Part shown: positions 25,834-34,777 of the stretch, piece by piece | Position numbering within the stretch: the first letter of the stretch is position 1 | Layout: every line of letters starts with the position of its first letter | Assembly: GCA_965230415.1 (NCBI GenBank) | Contig: CBDDKZ010000005.1 | Coordinates: 3,286,001-3,350,000 of the forward strand | Reading direction: 5' to 3' | DNA from: CBDDKZ01 sp965230415 | GTDB lineage: Bacteria > Bacteroidota > Bacteroidia > Cytophagales > JAAEPT01 | Length of the DNA stretch: 64,000 bases | The notes under the pieces: generated by a model | The model's input: the letters and a program-made list of their open reading frames with translations, nothing else | Told to the model about the DNA's origin: nothing | The model's database searches: none | Position numbers and translations under genes: made by a program

Positions 25834-27246
25834 ATGAATTCGGAAAATCTACAGACTGCTAAAAAAATGGTTGTGCTTGGCGCTGGTGAGAGTGGTGTGG
25901 GAGCCGCGCTTCTCGCTCAGGCTAAGGGCTGGGACGTCTTAGTATCTGATATCGGTGAAATTGCCGATAACTATCGAAAGGAACTTAAAAAGAACTCGAT
26001 CGATTTTGAAGAAGGGCGACATAGTATTGAGCGCATTTTAGATGCGCACTGTATCGTCAAAAGCCCTGGAATACCAGAGAAGGTAGAAGTGGTGCAGGCG
26101 GCTTTGAATAAAGGTATTGAGGTGATTTCGGAAATCGAGTTTGCCGCGCGCTATTCCAACGCAAAGTTCATTGCTATCACTGGTAGTAATGGTAAAACTA
26201 CCACTACTTTAATGACTTATCACCTGATAAAAAAGGCTGGTTACAAAGTAGGTCTTGCAGGGAATATTGGCGATAGCCTGGCCAGGCAATTGGTTAATGA
26301 AGATAAGGAATATTTTGTGCTGGAGCTGAGTAGTTTTCAGCTCGACGGAATGTATGATTTTAAAGCACACGTGGCAATCCTGCTAAATATTACTCCAGAT
26401 CACCTCGATCGCTACGATAATAATTTTAATAAGTATATCGATTCTAAGTTTCGAATAACACAAAATATGACCTTCGATGACTATTTCATCGCCTTTGGCG
26501 ATGATGAAGTCATCAAAAACGCCCTTATGGAAAAAGAGGTGAATGCATTTAAATTAAATGTTTCACTCGAAGACCGTGTATTGAATGGTGCTTATATGAA
26601 AGCTCATAATCTGATGATCAATATCAATAATCATATTACGAGCGTTTTTAGCATAGATTCTAATATTTTACCGGTTGCAGGAAAACACAATATGATCAAC
26701 ACTATGGCCGCTATAATGGCCGCTTTAGCTGTAGGTGTTAAAGAAGAAGCGATTAAAAAATCTATAGGTACGTTCAAAAATGCGCCGCACCGCTTGGAAG
26801 AAGCGGGTTTTATAAAAGGTGTCAGATATGTGAACGATTCCAAAGCTACTAATGTCGATGCGGTGAAATTCGCGCTCGATAGTTTTGATCAGCCGGTTAT
26901 TTGGATAGCAGGTGGAGTAGACAAAGGAAACGATTACAAACAAATCGATGAACTTGTTTATGAGAAAGTGAAAACACTGATTTGTATTGGTGAAGATAAT
27001 AAAAAACTAGGAGCAGCTTTTAGCGAGCACTTACCCATGATTCTGGAAGCTACCGATATGAATGAAGCTGTTCGTTTATCTAATGAACTGGCCCAGTATG
27101 GTGACTTAGTATTGTTATCCCCGGCATGCGCCAGTTTCGACCGTTTCAGAAATTATGAAGATCGAGGCGACCAATTCAAAAGTGCGGTCAAAAGTCTGGA
27201 ACGTAGTCAGAAAAAATTAAACCTATTATTGAATTTAGCATGGTAA
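25834..27246 (+). CDS. murD: UDP-MurNAc-L-alanine--D-glutamate ligase MurD
   Basis: Cytoplasmic Mur ligase adding D-glutamate to UDP-MurNAc-L-Ala. The N-terminal UDP-binding fold has VVLGAGESGVG, the ATP loop GSNGKTTT lies near residue 117, and ELSSFQLD, LNITPDHLDRY, VNDSKATN and LLSPACASFD(R)F are all recognisable family motifs. Length 470 is normal. It starts 23 bases after mraY, the largest gap in this part of the operon, and overlaps ftsW by 7 bases. Confidence 0.97.
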   Translation: MNSENLQTAKKMVVLGAGESGVGAALLAQAKGWDVLVSDIGEIADNYRKELKKNSIDFEEGRHSIERILDAHCIVKSPGIPEKVEVVQAALNKGIEVISEIEFAARYSNAKFIAITGSNGKTTTTLMTYHLIKKAGYKVGLAGNIGDSLARQLVNEDKEYFVLELSSFQLDGMYDFKAHVAILLNITPDHLDRYDNNFNKYIDSKFRITQNMTFDDYFIAFGDDEVIKNALMEKEVNAFKLNVSLEDRVLNGAYMKAHNLMININNHITSVFSIDSNILPVAGKHNMINTMAAIMAALAVGVKEEAIKKSIGTFKNAPHRLEEAGFIKGVRYVNDSKATNVDAVKFALDSFDQPVIWIAGGVDKGNDYKQIDELVYEKVKTLICIGEDNKKLGAAFSEHLPMILEATDMNEAVRLSNELAQYGDLVLLSPACASFDRFRNYEDRGDQFKSAVKSLERSQKKLNLLLNLAW

Positions 27247-28436
27247 AAGCACAGGAATGGGTTAAACGTAATTTGACAGGAGATCCCTATATCTGGGCGA
27301 TTGTTATAGTATTATCATTACTAAGTATATTGGTAGTGTATAGTGCTATTAGTGCTCCGGCTTTTAAGTTTCAGCAAGGGAACACAGAGCATTACCTGTT
27401 ACGTCATTCCATTTTGGTATTTGTAGGTCTATTGGCCATGTGGCTGGCGCATAAAGTAAATTATAAGTACTATATGCGTATTTCCAGGTTACTACTCATT
27501 ATATCTGTGCCGCTATTAATTTATACTTATTTCTTTGGTGAAGAAGTGAACGGAGCAGTGCGTTGGGTGCGTGTTTTTGGGGTGAGTTTCCAGTCTTCCG
27601 ATTTGGCAAAATTAGCGCTCATCTCCAATATGGCCAGTATGTTGGCAAAAAGACAAAAAAGTATTGAAGACTTTCAGAAATCGGTATTTCCTTTAATACT
27701 ATGGAGTGGAGTAATATGTGGTTTGATAGCGCTATCTGACTTTTCTTCGTCTTTTTTATTATTCTCTACCTGCCTGCTTCTCATGTTTATGGGTAGAGTA
27801 CCGCTAAAATACTTGTTTGGCCTGGTAGGTATTGGTATTCTCTGCATTACCATTTCATTGATGCTCGGTAATAGGGGACAGACTTTTGTTAGCAGAATTG
27901 ACGATTTCGTAGCGATAGTGAATGGAGATGTCGGTGCTTCGGAAATACCCTATCAGGTGAAACGTGCCAATATGGCTATTGCCAGAGGTGGTTTTATGGG
28001 AGTGGGAGCGAGTCATAGCCTGCAACGCTATTTTCTGCCCGAGGCTTTTTCGGATTATGTTTTTGCAATTCTCATTGAAGAGCATGGTTTGAAAATGGGG
28101 GTGCTGGTTATTTTCCTTTACCTGGGATTACTGTGGCGTGGAATGTATGCAGTCTCTAAAGGAGATGGAGCTTTTGCCGGCCTGTTAAGTACGGGTTTAA
28201 GCTTTAGTCTGGTACTACAGGCTTTTGCGAATATGGCTGTCGTTGTTGGTTTAGGGCCGGTAACAGGATTGCCTCTTCCCTTCGTTTCGATGGGAGGGAC
28301 TTCTCTGGTCTTCGCAGGAATTTCTGCTGGAATTATACTAAGTGTCAGCCGCTCCTTTATGGACGAAAAAAATAATGTCAAAGAGCCTGAAAGTACAGAT
28401 ATATCAACCGTAAACGTAGAAGAATCCATTGCCTGA
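27240..28436 (+). CDS. ftsW: Septal peptidoglycan glycosyltransferase FtsW
   Basis: SEDS-family polytopic membrane glycosyltransferase that polymerises lipid II at the septum together with the FtsI transpeptidase. About ten membrane helices in 398 residues; family features include a GAVRWVRVFGVSFQSSDLAKLALI segment spread over the central loop, the DFSSSFLLF region, and the C-terminal PFVSMGGTSLV motif. It overlaps murD by 7 and murG by 8 bases. Being inside the dcw cluster favours FtsW over its paralogue RodA. Confidence 0.96.
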   Translation: MVKAQEWVKRNLTGDPYIWAIVIVLSLLSILVVYSAISAPAFKFQQGNTEHYLLRHSILVFVGLLAMWLAHKVNYKYYMRISRLLLIISVPLLIYTYFFGEEVNGAVRWVRVFGVSFQSSDLAKLALISNMASMLAKRQKSIEDFQKSVFPLILWSGVICGLIALSDFSSSFLLFSTCLLLMFMGRVPLKYLFGLVGIGILCITISLMLGNRGQTFVSRIDDFVAIVNGDVGASEIPYQVKRANMAIARGGFMGVGASHSLQRYFLPEAFSDYVFAILIEEHGLKMGVLVIFLYLGLLWRGMYAVSKGDGAFAGLLSTGLSFSLVLQAFANMAVVVGLGPVTGLPLPFVSMGGTSLVFAGISAGIILSVSRSFMDEKNNVKEPESTDISTVNVEESIA

Positions 28437-29538
28437 TCAAAAAACATATCGAGTTGTAATAAGTGGTGGCGGAACCGGAGGGCATATATATCCGGCCATC
28501 GCAATAGCAGGAGCCCTTAAAGAAATGCTGCCGAGTGTGGAGATTTTATTCGTTGGAGCACTTGGGAGAATGGAAATGGAGAAAGTGCCTAAAGCGGGAT
28601 ATGAAATTATAGGTTTGCCAATAGCCGGAATTCAACGTCGCCTGACATGGAAAAATCTACTATTCCCTTTCAAATTATTCAAAAGCATGAATAAGGCGCG
28701 GGCCATTATTAAAGATTTTAAACCAGACGTCGCTATTGGGGTAGGAGGGTATGCCAGCGGACCTTTGTTGCGTGCAGCAGCTTCGATGGGTGTGCCTACT
28801 TTACTACAGGAACAAAATTCATATGCCGGTCTTACCAACAAATGGCTGGCAAAAAAGGCCACTACCATATGTGTGGCTTACGATCAGATGGAAAAATACT
28901 TTCCTAAAGAAAAAATTGTATTTACAGGTAATCCGGTCCGGAAAGATATTCTGGAGATCGATAACAAAAGAGAAGAGGCGCTAAAACATTTTGGGTTAAA
29001 CGCTCAAAAACCGATAGTGCTGGTTATAGGAGGTAGCCTGGGAGCACTTACTATTAACGAAAGTATCGGAGCAGACCTCGCCAAATTTGAAGAACAGGGA
29101 GTGCAGGTGATTTGGCAAACAGGAAAATCGTTCAAAAGTAAAGCACAAGAATTAACCGCCCCTTATAGTGCAGAAGGTATTAAGGCTTATGAATTTATAT
29201 ATGAGATGGATCTGGCGTATGCCGCAGCCGATTTGGTGGTATCCAGAGCAGGTGCTTTAAGCATTTCGGAGCTATGTTTGGTGAGGAAACCGGTTGTACT
29301 GGTGCCGTCGCCTAATGTGGCAGAAGACCACCAAACCAAAAATGCCAACGCGTTGGTGTCTAAAAATGCGGCTATTATAGTGCGCGATGACGAAGCGCGC
29401 GATGTGCTGGTAGAAAAGGTGTTGTACCTTTTACTCGACAGTGAAAACTGTCAGGAGATGGTGGATAATATAAAAGGTATGGCGAAGCCTGAAGCGGCGA
29501 AATCGATAGCTGAAGAAGTAAGTAAAATACTGGAATGA
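28429..29538 (+). CDS. murG: UDP-GlcNAc transferase MurG
   Basis: Peripheral membrane GT28 glycosyltransferase that converts lipid I to lipid II. It has the G-loop motif SGGGTGGHIYPA at residues 11-22, a second glycine-rich loop GGSLGALTINE, and the UDP-GlcNAc-binding ADLVVSRAGALSISEL segment. The start is TTG at 28429 within the end of ftsW; no ATG or GTG in frame lies in a better place. It overlaps murC in ATGA. Length 369 is typical. Confidence 0.96.
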   Translation: MPDQKTYRVVISGGGTGGHIYPAIAIAGALKEMLPSVEILFVGALGRMEMEKVPKAGYEIIGLPIAGIQRRLTWKNLLFPFKLFKSMNKARAIIKDFKPDVAIGVGGYASGPLLRAAASMGVPTLLQEQNSYAGLTNKWLAKKATTICVAYDQMEKYFPKEKIVFTGNPVRKDILEIDNKREEALKHFGLNAQKPIVLVIGGSLGALTINESIGADLAKFEEQGVQVIWQTGKSFKSKAQELTAPYSAEGIKAYEFIYEMDLAYAAADLVVSRAGALSISELCLVRKPVVLVPSPNVAEDHQTKNANALVSKNAAIIVRDDEARDVLVEKVLYLLLDSENCQEMVDNIKGMAKPEAAKSIAEEVSKILE

Positions 29539-30914
29539 GTTTGAATGATGTACATAGCGTTTATTTTATTGGTATCGGTGGTATCGGTATGAGTGCGCTT
29601 GCCCGCTTTTTTAAGAGCCAGGGTAAGGAAGTACTAGGCTATGATAAAACGCAAACCGCTCTTACAATGGAGCTCGAAAGTGAGGGGATAAGCGTAGTTT
29701 ATTCTGATGAAGTGAACTTAATTCCGCAAACAATTAAAGAAAAGAAAGAAGAAGCGTTAATCGTATATACACCAGCGATTCCTGCTACCCACCTTGGACT
29801 TCAATACTTCATTGATAAAGAGTTTCGCATACTCAAGAGAGCGCAGGTATTAGGGCTTATTACCAGAGAAATGACAACACTTGCTGTTGCAGGTACGCAT
29901 GGTAAAACTACAACAAGTTCTATTTTGGCACATTTGCTACATGAATCAGGGGTGCCATGTACTGCTTTCATTGGGGGGATAGCCAAAAATTTCGATTCGA
30001 ACCTATTGCTAAGTGAGGAGAAGAATGCTTATGTGGTTGTTGAAGCCGATGAATACGACCGCTCCTTTCTGAACCTAAGTCCGGATATGGCCATTGTTAC
30101 CACAACAGATGCGGATCATCTGGATATTTACGAGAATCAACACGACTTCGGAAATACTTTCATAGAATTTTGTGCTAAAATCGCTGATCAGGGGCTCCTG
30201 GTACGCAATGAAAATGTAGATGTATTTAATGTGAACTGTCGACAATTGAGTTACGGTAAAAGTGCCGAAGACGTACGCATTGAGAATGTTAAAGCGGTTG
30301 ATGGAGAACAGCGTTTTGATTATTTGTACGACAGCTATGAGTTAAGGGGTTTGTCCTTGAAGTTACCAGGGAATCATAATGTGGCCAATGCTGCCGCTGC
30401 AATAACAGTAGCATTAAATATTGGAGTTAGTGCTGAACAGGTTTCTCGTGCATTAGCAAATTACAGTGGCGTAAAACGCCGGTTCGAATACATCCTCAAA
30501 GAAGAAGATCTGGTTTATATTGATGATTATGCGCACCACCCTACGGAGCTCAAGGCATTCATCGAATCTGTTCGCCTATTATTTCCGGACAAGAAATTTA
30601 CCCTCATATTTCAACCGCATTTATATAGCAGAACGAGGGATTTTATGAAGGGGTTTGCTCTGGAATTGGCTAAAGTGGATGAATTAATTCTGTTGGATAT
30701 TTACCCGGCACGGGAGTTGCCGATTGAAGGCGTTACTGCTGCTCGTCTATTGGATGAGATAAATTTGGAAAGTAAGTCCCTCGTGTCAAAATCTGAATTG
30801 ATTGATGAGTTGGAAACAAGAAAGTTAGAACTTGTAGCCACAGTTGGTGCCGGAGATATTGACCAGATGGTATCGCCAATTCAAACGCTGTTGGAGGGGC
30901 GGCAGGATGTTTAA
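29535..30914 (+). CDS. murC: UDP-MurNAc--L-alanine ligase MurC
   Basis: Cytoplasmic ligase adding the first L-alanine to UDP-MurNAc. It shows the N-terminal FIGIGGIGMSALA fold, ATP loop GTHGKTT, EADEYDRSFL, TTDADHLD(I)Y, GNHNVANAAAA and YIDDYAHHPTELK. Length 459 is normal. It overlaps murG by 4 bases and ftsQ by 8. No murB or ddlB lies between murC and ftsQ, as in other Bacteroidota dcw clusters. Confidence 0.97.
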   Translation: MSLNDVHSVYFIGIGGIGMSALARFFKSQGKEVLGYDKTQTALTMELESEGISVVYSDEVNLIPQTIKEKKEEALIVYTPAIPATHLGLQYFIDKEFRILKRAQVLGLITREMTTLAVAGTHGKTTTSSILAHLLHESGVPCTAFIGGIAKNFDSNLLLSEEKNAYVVVEADEYDRSFLNLSPDMAIVTTTDADHLDIYENQHDFGNTFIEFCAKIADQGLLVRNENVDVFNVNCRQLSYGKSAEDVRIENVKAVDGEQRFDYLYDSYELRGLSLKLPGNHNVANAAAAITVALNIGVSAEQVSRALANYSGVKRRFEYILKEEDLVYIDDYAHHPTELKAFIESVRLLFPDKKFTLIFQPHLYSRTRDFMKGFALELAKVDELILLDIYPARELPIEGVTAARLLDEINLESKSLVSKSELIDELETRKLELVATVGAGDIDQMVSPIQTLLEGRQDV

Positions 30915-31668
30915 AAAAGTGAATCTCAAAAAGCGCCTAAGAGACCTTCTAATGGTCTTGTTTGTCATATCTGCCATTGGGTTTGTTGAAAATCATCACC
31001 GGGGCAAAATATGCGAGAACATAATTGTGGAATTCAGAAATGATAATGAGCACAATTTCCTGATAGAAGATGATGTTATAGCAGATCTGACCAGAGGTGG
31101 AAATGACCCGATAATTGGTGGAAAACTTATCAACATCGACTTAAAATCGCTTGAAATGAGCCTTAAAAAGAATAAATTTGTTGATGGAGCGCAGATAGTG
31201 AAAGATTTGAAGGGTAATGTGATTGTGAAAGTGTCTCATGTACGAGCAATTGCAAGAGTAATACGTTCCGATTCGTCTTTTTATATAAGCGATCAAGGGG
31301 TCAAATTACCATTGTCAAATCGTCGGTCAGCGCGCGTATTACTCATTTCCGGTGAAGGATCGAATGATATATTCAAAGGTTCTACACTGAATTCTTCTCT
31401 GGATTCCGCATTATTTGATGTGATAAAATATATCAATAACGATCAATTTTTGAAGGCTCAAATTGCAGAGATTGAGATAGATGAGTTTAAAGAATTAACA
31501 CTTTATCCACAAGTTACCAAGCAAAATGTACTATTTGGTGATTGTGAAAATTATGTGGATAAGTTCGAAAGACTTGAAATAGCATATAAAGACATTCTTC
31601 CTCGTAAAGGCTGGAATGTATATGAAAGTATAAACCTGAAGTTCAAAGACCAAATTATTTGTAAGTAA
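30907..31668 (+). CDS. ftsQ: Cell division protein FtsQ
   Basis: Bitopic divisome protein that links FtsL/FtsB to the septal synthase. With the ATG at 30907 (MFKKVNLKKRL) the protein has 253 residues: a basic cytoplasmic tail, one membrane helix (about 14-30, LLMVLFVISAIGFV) and a periplasmic part with POTRA-like and beta domains (LKGNVIVKVSHVRAIARV). The longer frame from 30844 would put 63 more bases inside murC; the internal start gives the same 8-base overlap as other genes of this operon, so I prefer it. Divergent in sequence; position supports the call. Confidence 0.9.
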   Translation: MFKKVNLKKRLRDLLMVLFVISAIGFVENHHRGKICENIIVEFRNDNEHNFLIEDDVIADLTRGGNDPIIGGKLINIDLKSLEMSLKKNKFVDGAQIVKDLKGNVIVKVSHVRAIARVIRSDSSFYISDQGVKLPLSNRRSARVLLISGEGSNDIFKGSTLNSSLDSALFDVIKYINNDQFLKAQIAEIEIDEFKELTLYPQVTKQNVLFGDCENYVDKFERLEIAYKDILPRKGWNVYESINLKFKDQIICK

Positions 31669-31669
31669 G

Positions 31670-32998
31670 ATGAACGAAGAAAAAATTGTAGTCGGTTTAG
31701 ATATAGGGACAACCAAAATTTGTGCTATTGCCGGGCGAAGAAATGAATTCGGGAAACTGGAAATTTTGGGAATGGGTAAAGCCGTATCAGATGGTGTTAT
31801 CCGTGGAATGGTAACCAATATTGATAAAACGGTTAATGCGATAAACAAAGCCCTTGCCGAGGCGGAAGCTCAGGCCGGAATTTCCATCGGTCAGGTGAAT
31901 GTAGGTATTGCCGGTCAGCATATCAAAAGTTCCACACATCATGGAAGTATAATCCGTGAAGATTTGGACGGCGAGATTAGTTTGCATGATGTTAACAGGC
32001 TGATAAACGATATGTATAAAATCGTGACCCCTCCGGGTAACGAAATTATTCATGTGATGCCTCAAGACTATACAGTAGACTACAATGGAGGTATCAAAGA
32101 TCCAATAGGTATCGCTGGGGTGCGTTTGGAAGCAGATTTTCATGTTATTACTGCCCATACCAGCGCCATCGCTAATATTAATAAATGTGTTAAAAGAAGT
32201 GGTGTCTCAAAAAAAGAACCACTTGAAATCGATAATTTGATATTGGAACCGATAGCCTCAAGTATGGCAGTGCTGTCTGATGAAGATAAAGAAGCAGGTA
32301 TTGCCCTTGTCGATATTGGTGGTGGTACCACCGATGTGGCCATCTTTTACGACGGTATTATCAGGCATACTGCTGTAATTCCTTTTGGCGGAAATATCAT
32401 TACTTCAGATATCAAAGAAGGTTGCCTGGTTATGCAACATCAGGCAGAACAGTTGAAGGTGAAATTTGGAAAAGCATTGGCCAGTGAAGCCAGAGACAAT
32501 GAAGTTATTGCCATTCCAGGTTTACGAAACAGGCCTCCGAAAGAAATATCGGTGAAGAACCTTGCTCATATTATCGAAGCGAGGATGCAAGACATTATAG
32601 AACTCGTTAACGACGAAATTGTTCAATCGGGTTATAAGAATAAGTTGGGAGCAGGAATGGTTATTACTGGAGGCGGCTCTCAGCTACAATACTGCCAACA
32701 GTTATTTGAATACATTACCGGACTGGATGTTCAGGTGGGATTACCAAACGAACATTTGGGTAAAAGTATGGTAGAAAAGGTGAAATCTCCAATGTATGCG
32801 ACCGCAATTGGTTTGGTACTGGCAGGCTTTAAAGCACAAGAAGATTACGACCCAAGTCACCATGCTGTTGAAAAACAAATCGCTGGAAATAAGCTCGTGA
32901 AAAAAGACAACGGAAGAGAATTCTTTAGAAGAATAATAGACCGTACAAGGGGCTTACTCATCGATGATGACAGCGAGGATACAAAATTTAGTGATTAA
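31670..32998 (+). CDS. ftsA: Cell division protein FtsA
   Basis: Actin-like ATPase that tethers FtsZ to the membrane. Recognisable are the phosphate-1 motif GLDIGTTKICAI (residues 9-20), the 1C-domain region NVGIAGQHIKSS, the phosphate-2 motif LVDIGGGTTDVAIF and the adenosine motif VITGGGSQL. The C-terminal 30 residues include FFRRIIDRTRGLL, a likely amphipathic membrane-targeting helix. Length 442. It starts one base after ftsQ and is followed by ftsZ after 26 bases. Confidence 0.97.
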   Translation: MNEEKIVVGLDIGTTKICAIAGRRNEFGKLEILGMGKAVSDGVIRGMVTNIDKTVNAINKALAEAEAQAGISIGQVNVGIAGQHIKSSTHHGSIIREDLDGEISLHDVNRLINDMYKIVTPPGNEIIHVMPQDYTVDYNGGIKDPIGIAGVRLEADFHVITAHTSAIANINKCVKRSGVSKKEPLEIDNLILEPIASSMAVLSDEDKEAGIALVDIGGGTTDVAIFYDGIIRHTAVIPFGGNIITSDIKEGCLVMQHQAEQLKVKFGKALASEARDNEVIAIPGLRNRPPKEISVKNLAHIIEARMQDIIELVNDEIVQSGYKNKLGAGMVITGGGSQLQYCQQLFEYITGLDVQVGLPNEHLGKSMVEKVKSPMYATAIGLVLAGFKAQEDYDPSHHAVEKQIAGNKLVKKDNGREFFRRIIDRTRGLLIDDDSEDTKFSD

Positions 32999-33024
32999 TA
33001 AAGCAACAAAATAGGAATAGACAT

Positions 33025-34641
33025 ATGGATAGCACGTATCAATTTGATCTCCCAAAACACCACAAGTCGATTATCAAGGTGATCGGTGTTGGTGGTGGCG
33101 GTAGCAATGCCGTAAATCACATGCATAATCAAGGTATTAAGGATGTGGAATTTGTAGTTTGTAACACAGATGCGCAGGCACTGAAAAGTAGCTCCGTACA
33201 AAACAAATTACAAATAGGTGTACACCTGACAGAAGGTTTAGGAGCTGGTGCCAACCCTGAAGTGGGTATGAATGCCGCTTTGGAAAGCAAAGAAGACATT
33301 CGTGAACTTCTGGGTACGGATACCAAAATGATATTTATTACCGCCGGAATGGGTGGTGGGACCGGTACAGGAGCGGCTCCTATAATTGCCAAGGTAGCGA
33401 GTGAACTAGACGTACTTACTGTGGGGATCGTTACTATTCCGTTTTCGTTCGAAGGTAAACGCAAAATGCAAGCGGCACAAACCGGACTCGATGAACTGAA
33501 AGAAAATTGTGATACCGTTTTGGCAATTTCTAATGATAAACTCCGTGAAGTATATGGCAACTTATCTATTAGAGATGCTTTTGCACAGGCAGATAATGTA
33601 TTATCTACCGCTGCGAAAAGTATTGCTGAAATTATTACTGTTACCAGTGAGGTGAATGTCGACTTCCAGGACGTTAAAACAGTAATGAGGAAATCGGGTC
33701 CCGCAGTAATGGGATCGGCCACTGTGTCTGGTGAAAATAGAGCGATACGTGCAGTAGAAAGTGCTCTTGCTTCTCCATTATTAAATAATACTGATATCAT
33801 CGGCGCTCAAAAAATCTTGTTGTCTATTACCTATGGAGACGCTGCTGAATTGACTATGGATGAGTTAACGGAGATCACAGATTATATTGAAGAAAAAGCA
33901 GGTGATGGTGCCGATGTTATTTTCGGTCAGGGTCTGGAACCAGGCTTGGAAGACAGTTTACGTGTGACTGTCATTGCAACAGGTTTTGCCGATTCTGAAC
34001 TCGCACAATCGCCAAGAAGAAAGGTATATGACCTTGAATCTAATAAGGAGATTCGCAAAGAGAAGACGCCAAATATAGATGTTGATAATGTCGCTCCTCA
34101 ACAGTATAAAACAGAGCCGCAGGCACCTAATTCTATTCAAGAGGAACCTCCGGTTGCTCCATCACAAAATGCCTATGTTTTTGAGAATCCGGCAGATAGT
34201 TTAGAGTCAATTTCGCCTGTTGAACCCATTGAAGAAAAAGCCCCCGTGTCGCCGGTTTCGGATGAAAGTGACGATAAAAAGGTTTTTACGCTTGATGGCG
34301 GTTACGAAATTCAGGAAAAACCTGTTCAGCAGGAGTTACCATTATTTGCAGATGAGAAAAGTAATGAATTGTCGGCTCAGGAGTTAGAACTGGAAGCAAA
34401 GCGCAGAAAATTAATTGAACAGTCGCAAGAGCGTATCAGAAGATTACAGCAATTGAGCAACCAAACTTCAGAAGAAGTAGAAGACTTCAAGCAAAAATTG
34501 GAAGTACCTGCTTACAAAAGAAGAAATGTGAACCTTCAGGATGTTCCTAAAGCAGAAGATCAGGACATTTCACGTTTTAATCTGGATGATGACAATGATA
34601 TCCTAGGAAATAACAAATTCCTACATGATAATGTAGACTAA
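33025..34641 (+). CDS. ftsZ: Cell division GTPase FtsZ
   Basis: Tubulin-like GTPase that forms the division ring. The GTP-binding signature GGGTGTG is at residues 110-116; VGGGGSNAVNHM near the N-terminus and NVDFQDVKTVM further on are conserved. The core ends near residue 325. A long, acidic, Pro/Gln-rich linker (about 330-500) precedes a conserved tail FLHDNVD, as in other Bacteroidota FtsZ, which makes the protein 538 residues against 383 in E. coli. It is the last gene of the operon; the IS element begins about 22 bases after its stop. Confidence 0.98.
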   Translation: MDSTYQFDLPKHHKSIIKVIGVGGGGSNAVNHMHNQGIKDVEFVVCNTDAQALKSSSVQNKLQIGVHLTEGLGAGANPEVGMNAALESKEDIRELLGTDTKMIFITAGMGGGTGTGAAPIIAKVASELDVLTVGIVTIPFSFEGKRKMQAAQTGLDELKENCDTVLAISNDKLREVYGNLSIRDAFAQADNVLSTAAKSIAEIITVTSEVNVDFQDVKTVMRKSGPAVMGSATVSGENRAIRAVESALASPLLNNTDIIGAQKILLSITYGDAAELTMDELTEITDYIEEKAGDGADVIFGQGLEPGLEDSLRVTVIATGFADSELAQSPRRKVYDLESNKEIRKEKTPNIDVDNVAPQQYKTEPQAPNSIQEEPPVAPSQNAYVFENPADSLESISPVEPIEEKAPVSPVSDESDDKKVFTLDGGYEIQEKPVQQELPLFADEKSNELSAQELELEAKRRKLIEQSQERIRRLQQLSNQTSEEVEDFKQKLEVPAYKRRNVNLQDVPKAEDQDISRFNLDDDNDILGNNKFLHDNVD

Positions 34642-34663
34642 TAGATAAACAAGTTTAACGGTA

Positions 34664-34702
34664 AAAGAGGCCGTCTCAAAAGTAAAAAGAGACGGCCTCT
34701 TT
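34664..34702. terminator. Terminator hairpin formed by the IS end
   Basis: A perfect 14-bp stem (34664-34677 with 34689-34702) with an 11-base loop, followed by TTGTTTTTT on the plus strand. The outer arm is the left terminal repeat of the insertion sequence and the inner arm its inverted copy. It should stop ftsZ transcripts on one side and transposase transcripts on the other. Confidence 0.85.
34667..34683 (+). repeat. Left terminal inverted repeat of the IS
   Basis: gaggccgtctcaaaagt; differs by one base from the inverted right end at 36387-36403. Confidence 0.85.
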
Positions 34703-34777
34703 GTTTTTTAGCTTTTCTGGATTACAATAATTTTGATTCAGTCTATTTTTGTGAAGTGAAGTTTAAAGCCTAGATCT

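Noticed and set aside
30844..30906. Longer ftsQ start at 30844
   Set aside because: It would add 21 residues translated from the murC 3' end in another frame; the ATG at 30907 gives the operon's usual short overlap and a normal FtsQ N-terminus.
33129..33800. 223-codon frame opposite ftsZ
   Set aside because: Shadow frame created by the codon usage of the highly conserved ftsZ core; its Ser/Ala/Thr-rich product resembles no real protein.
34664..34702. Reading the hairpin after ftsZ purely as the native ftsZ terminator
   Set aside because: Its outer arm matches the inverted right end of the IS (16 of 17 bases), so it belongs at least partly to the element.
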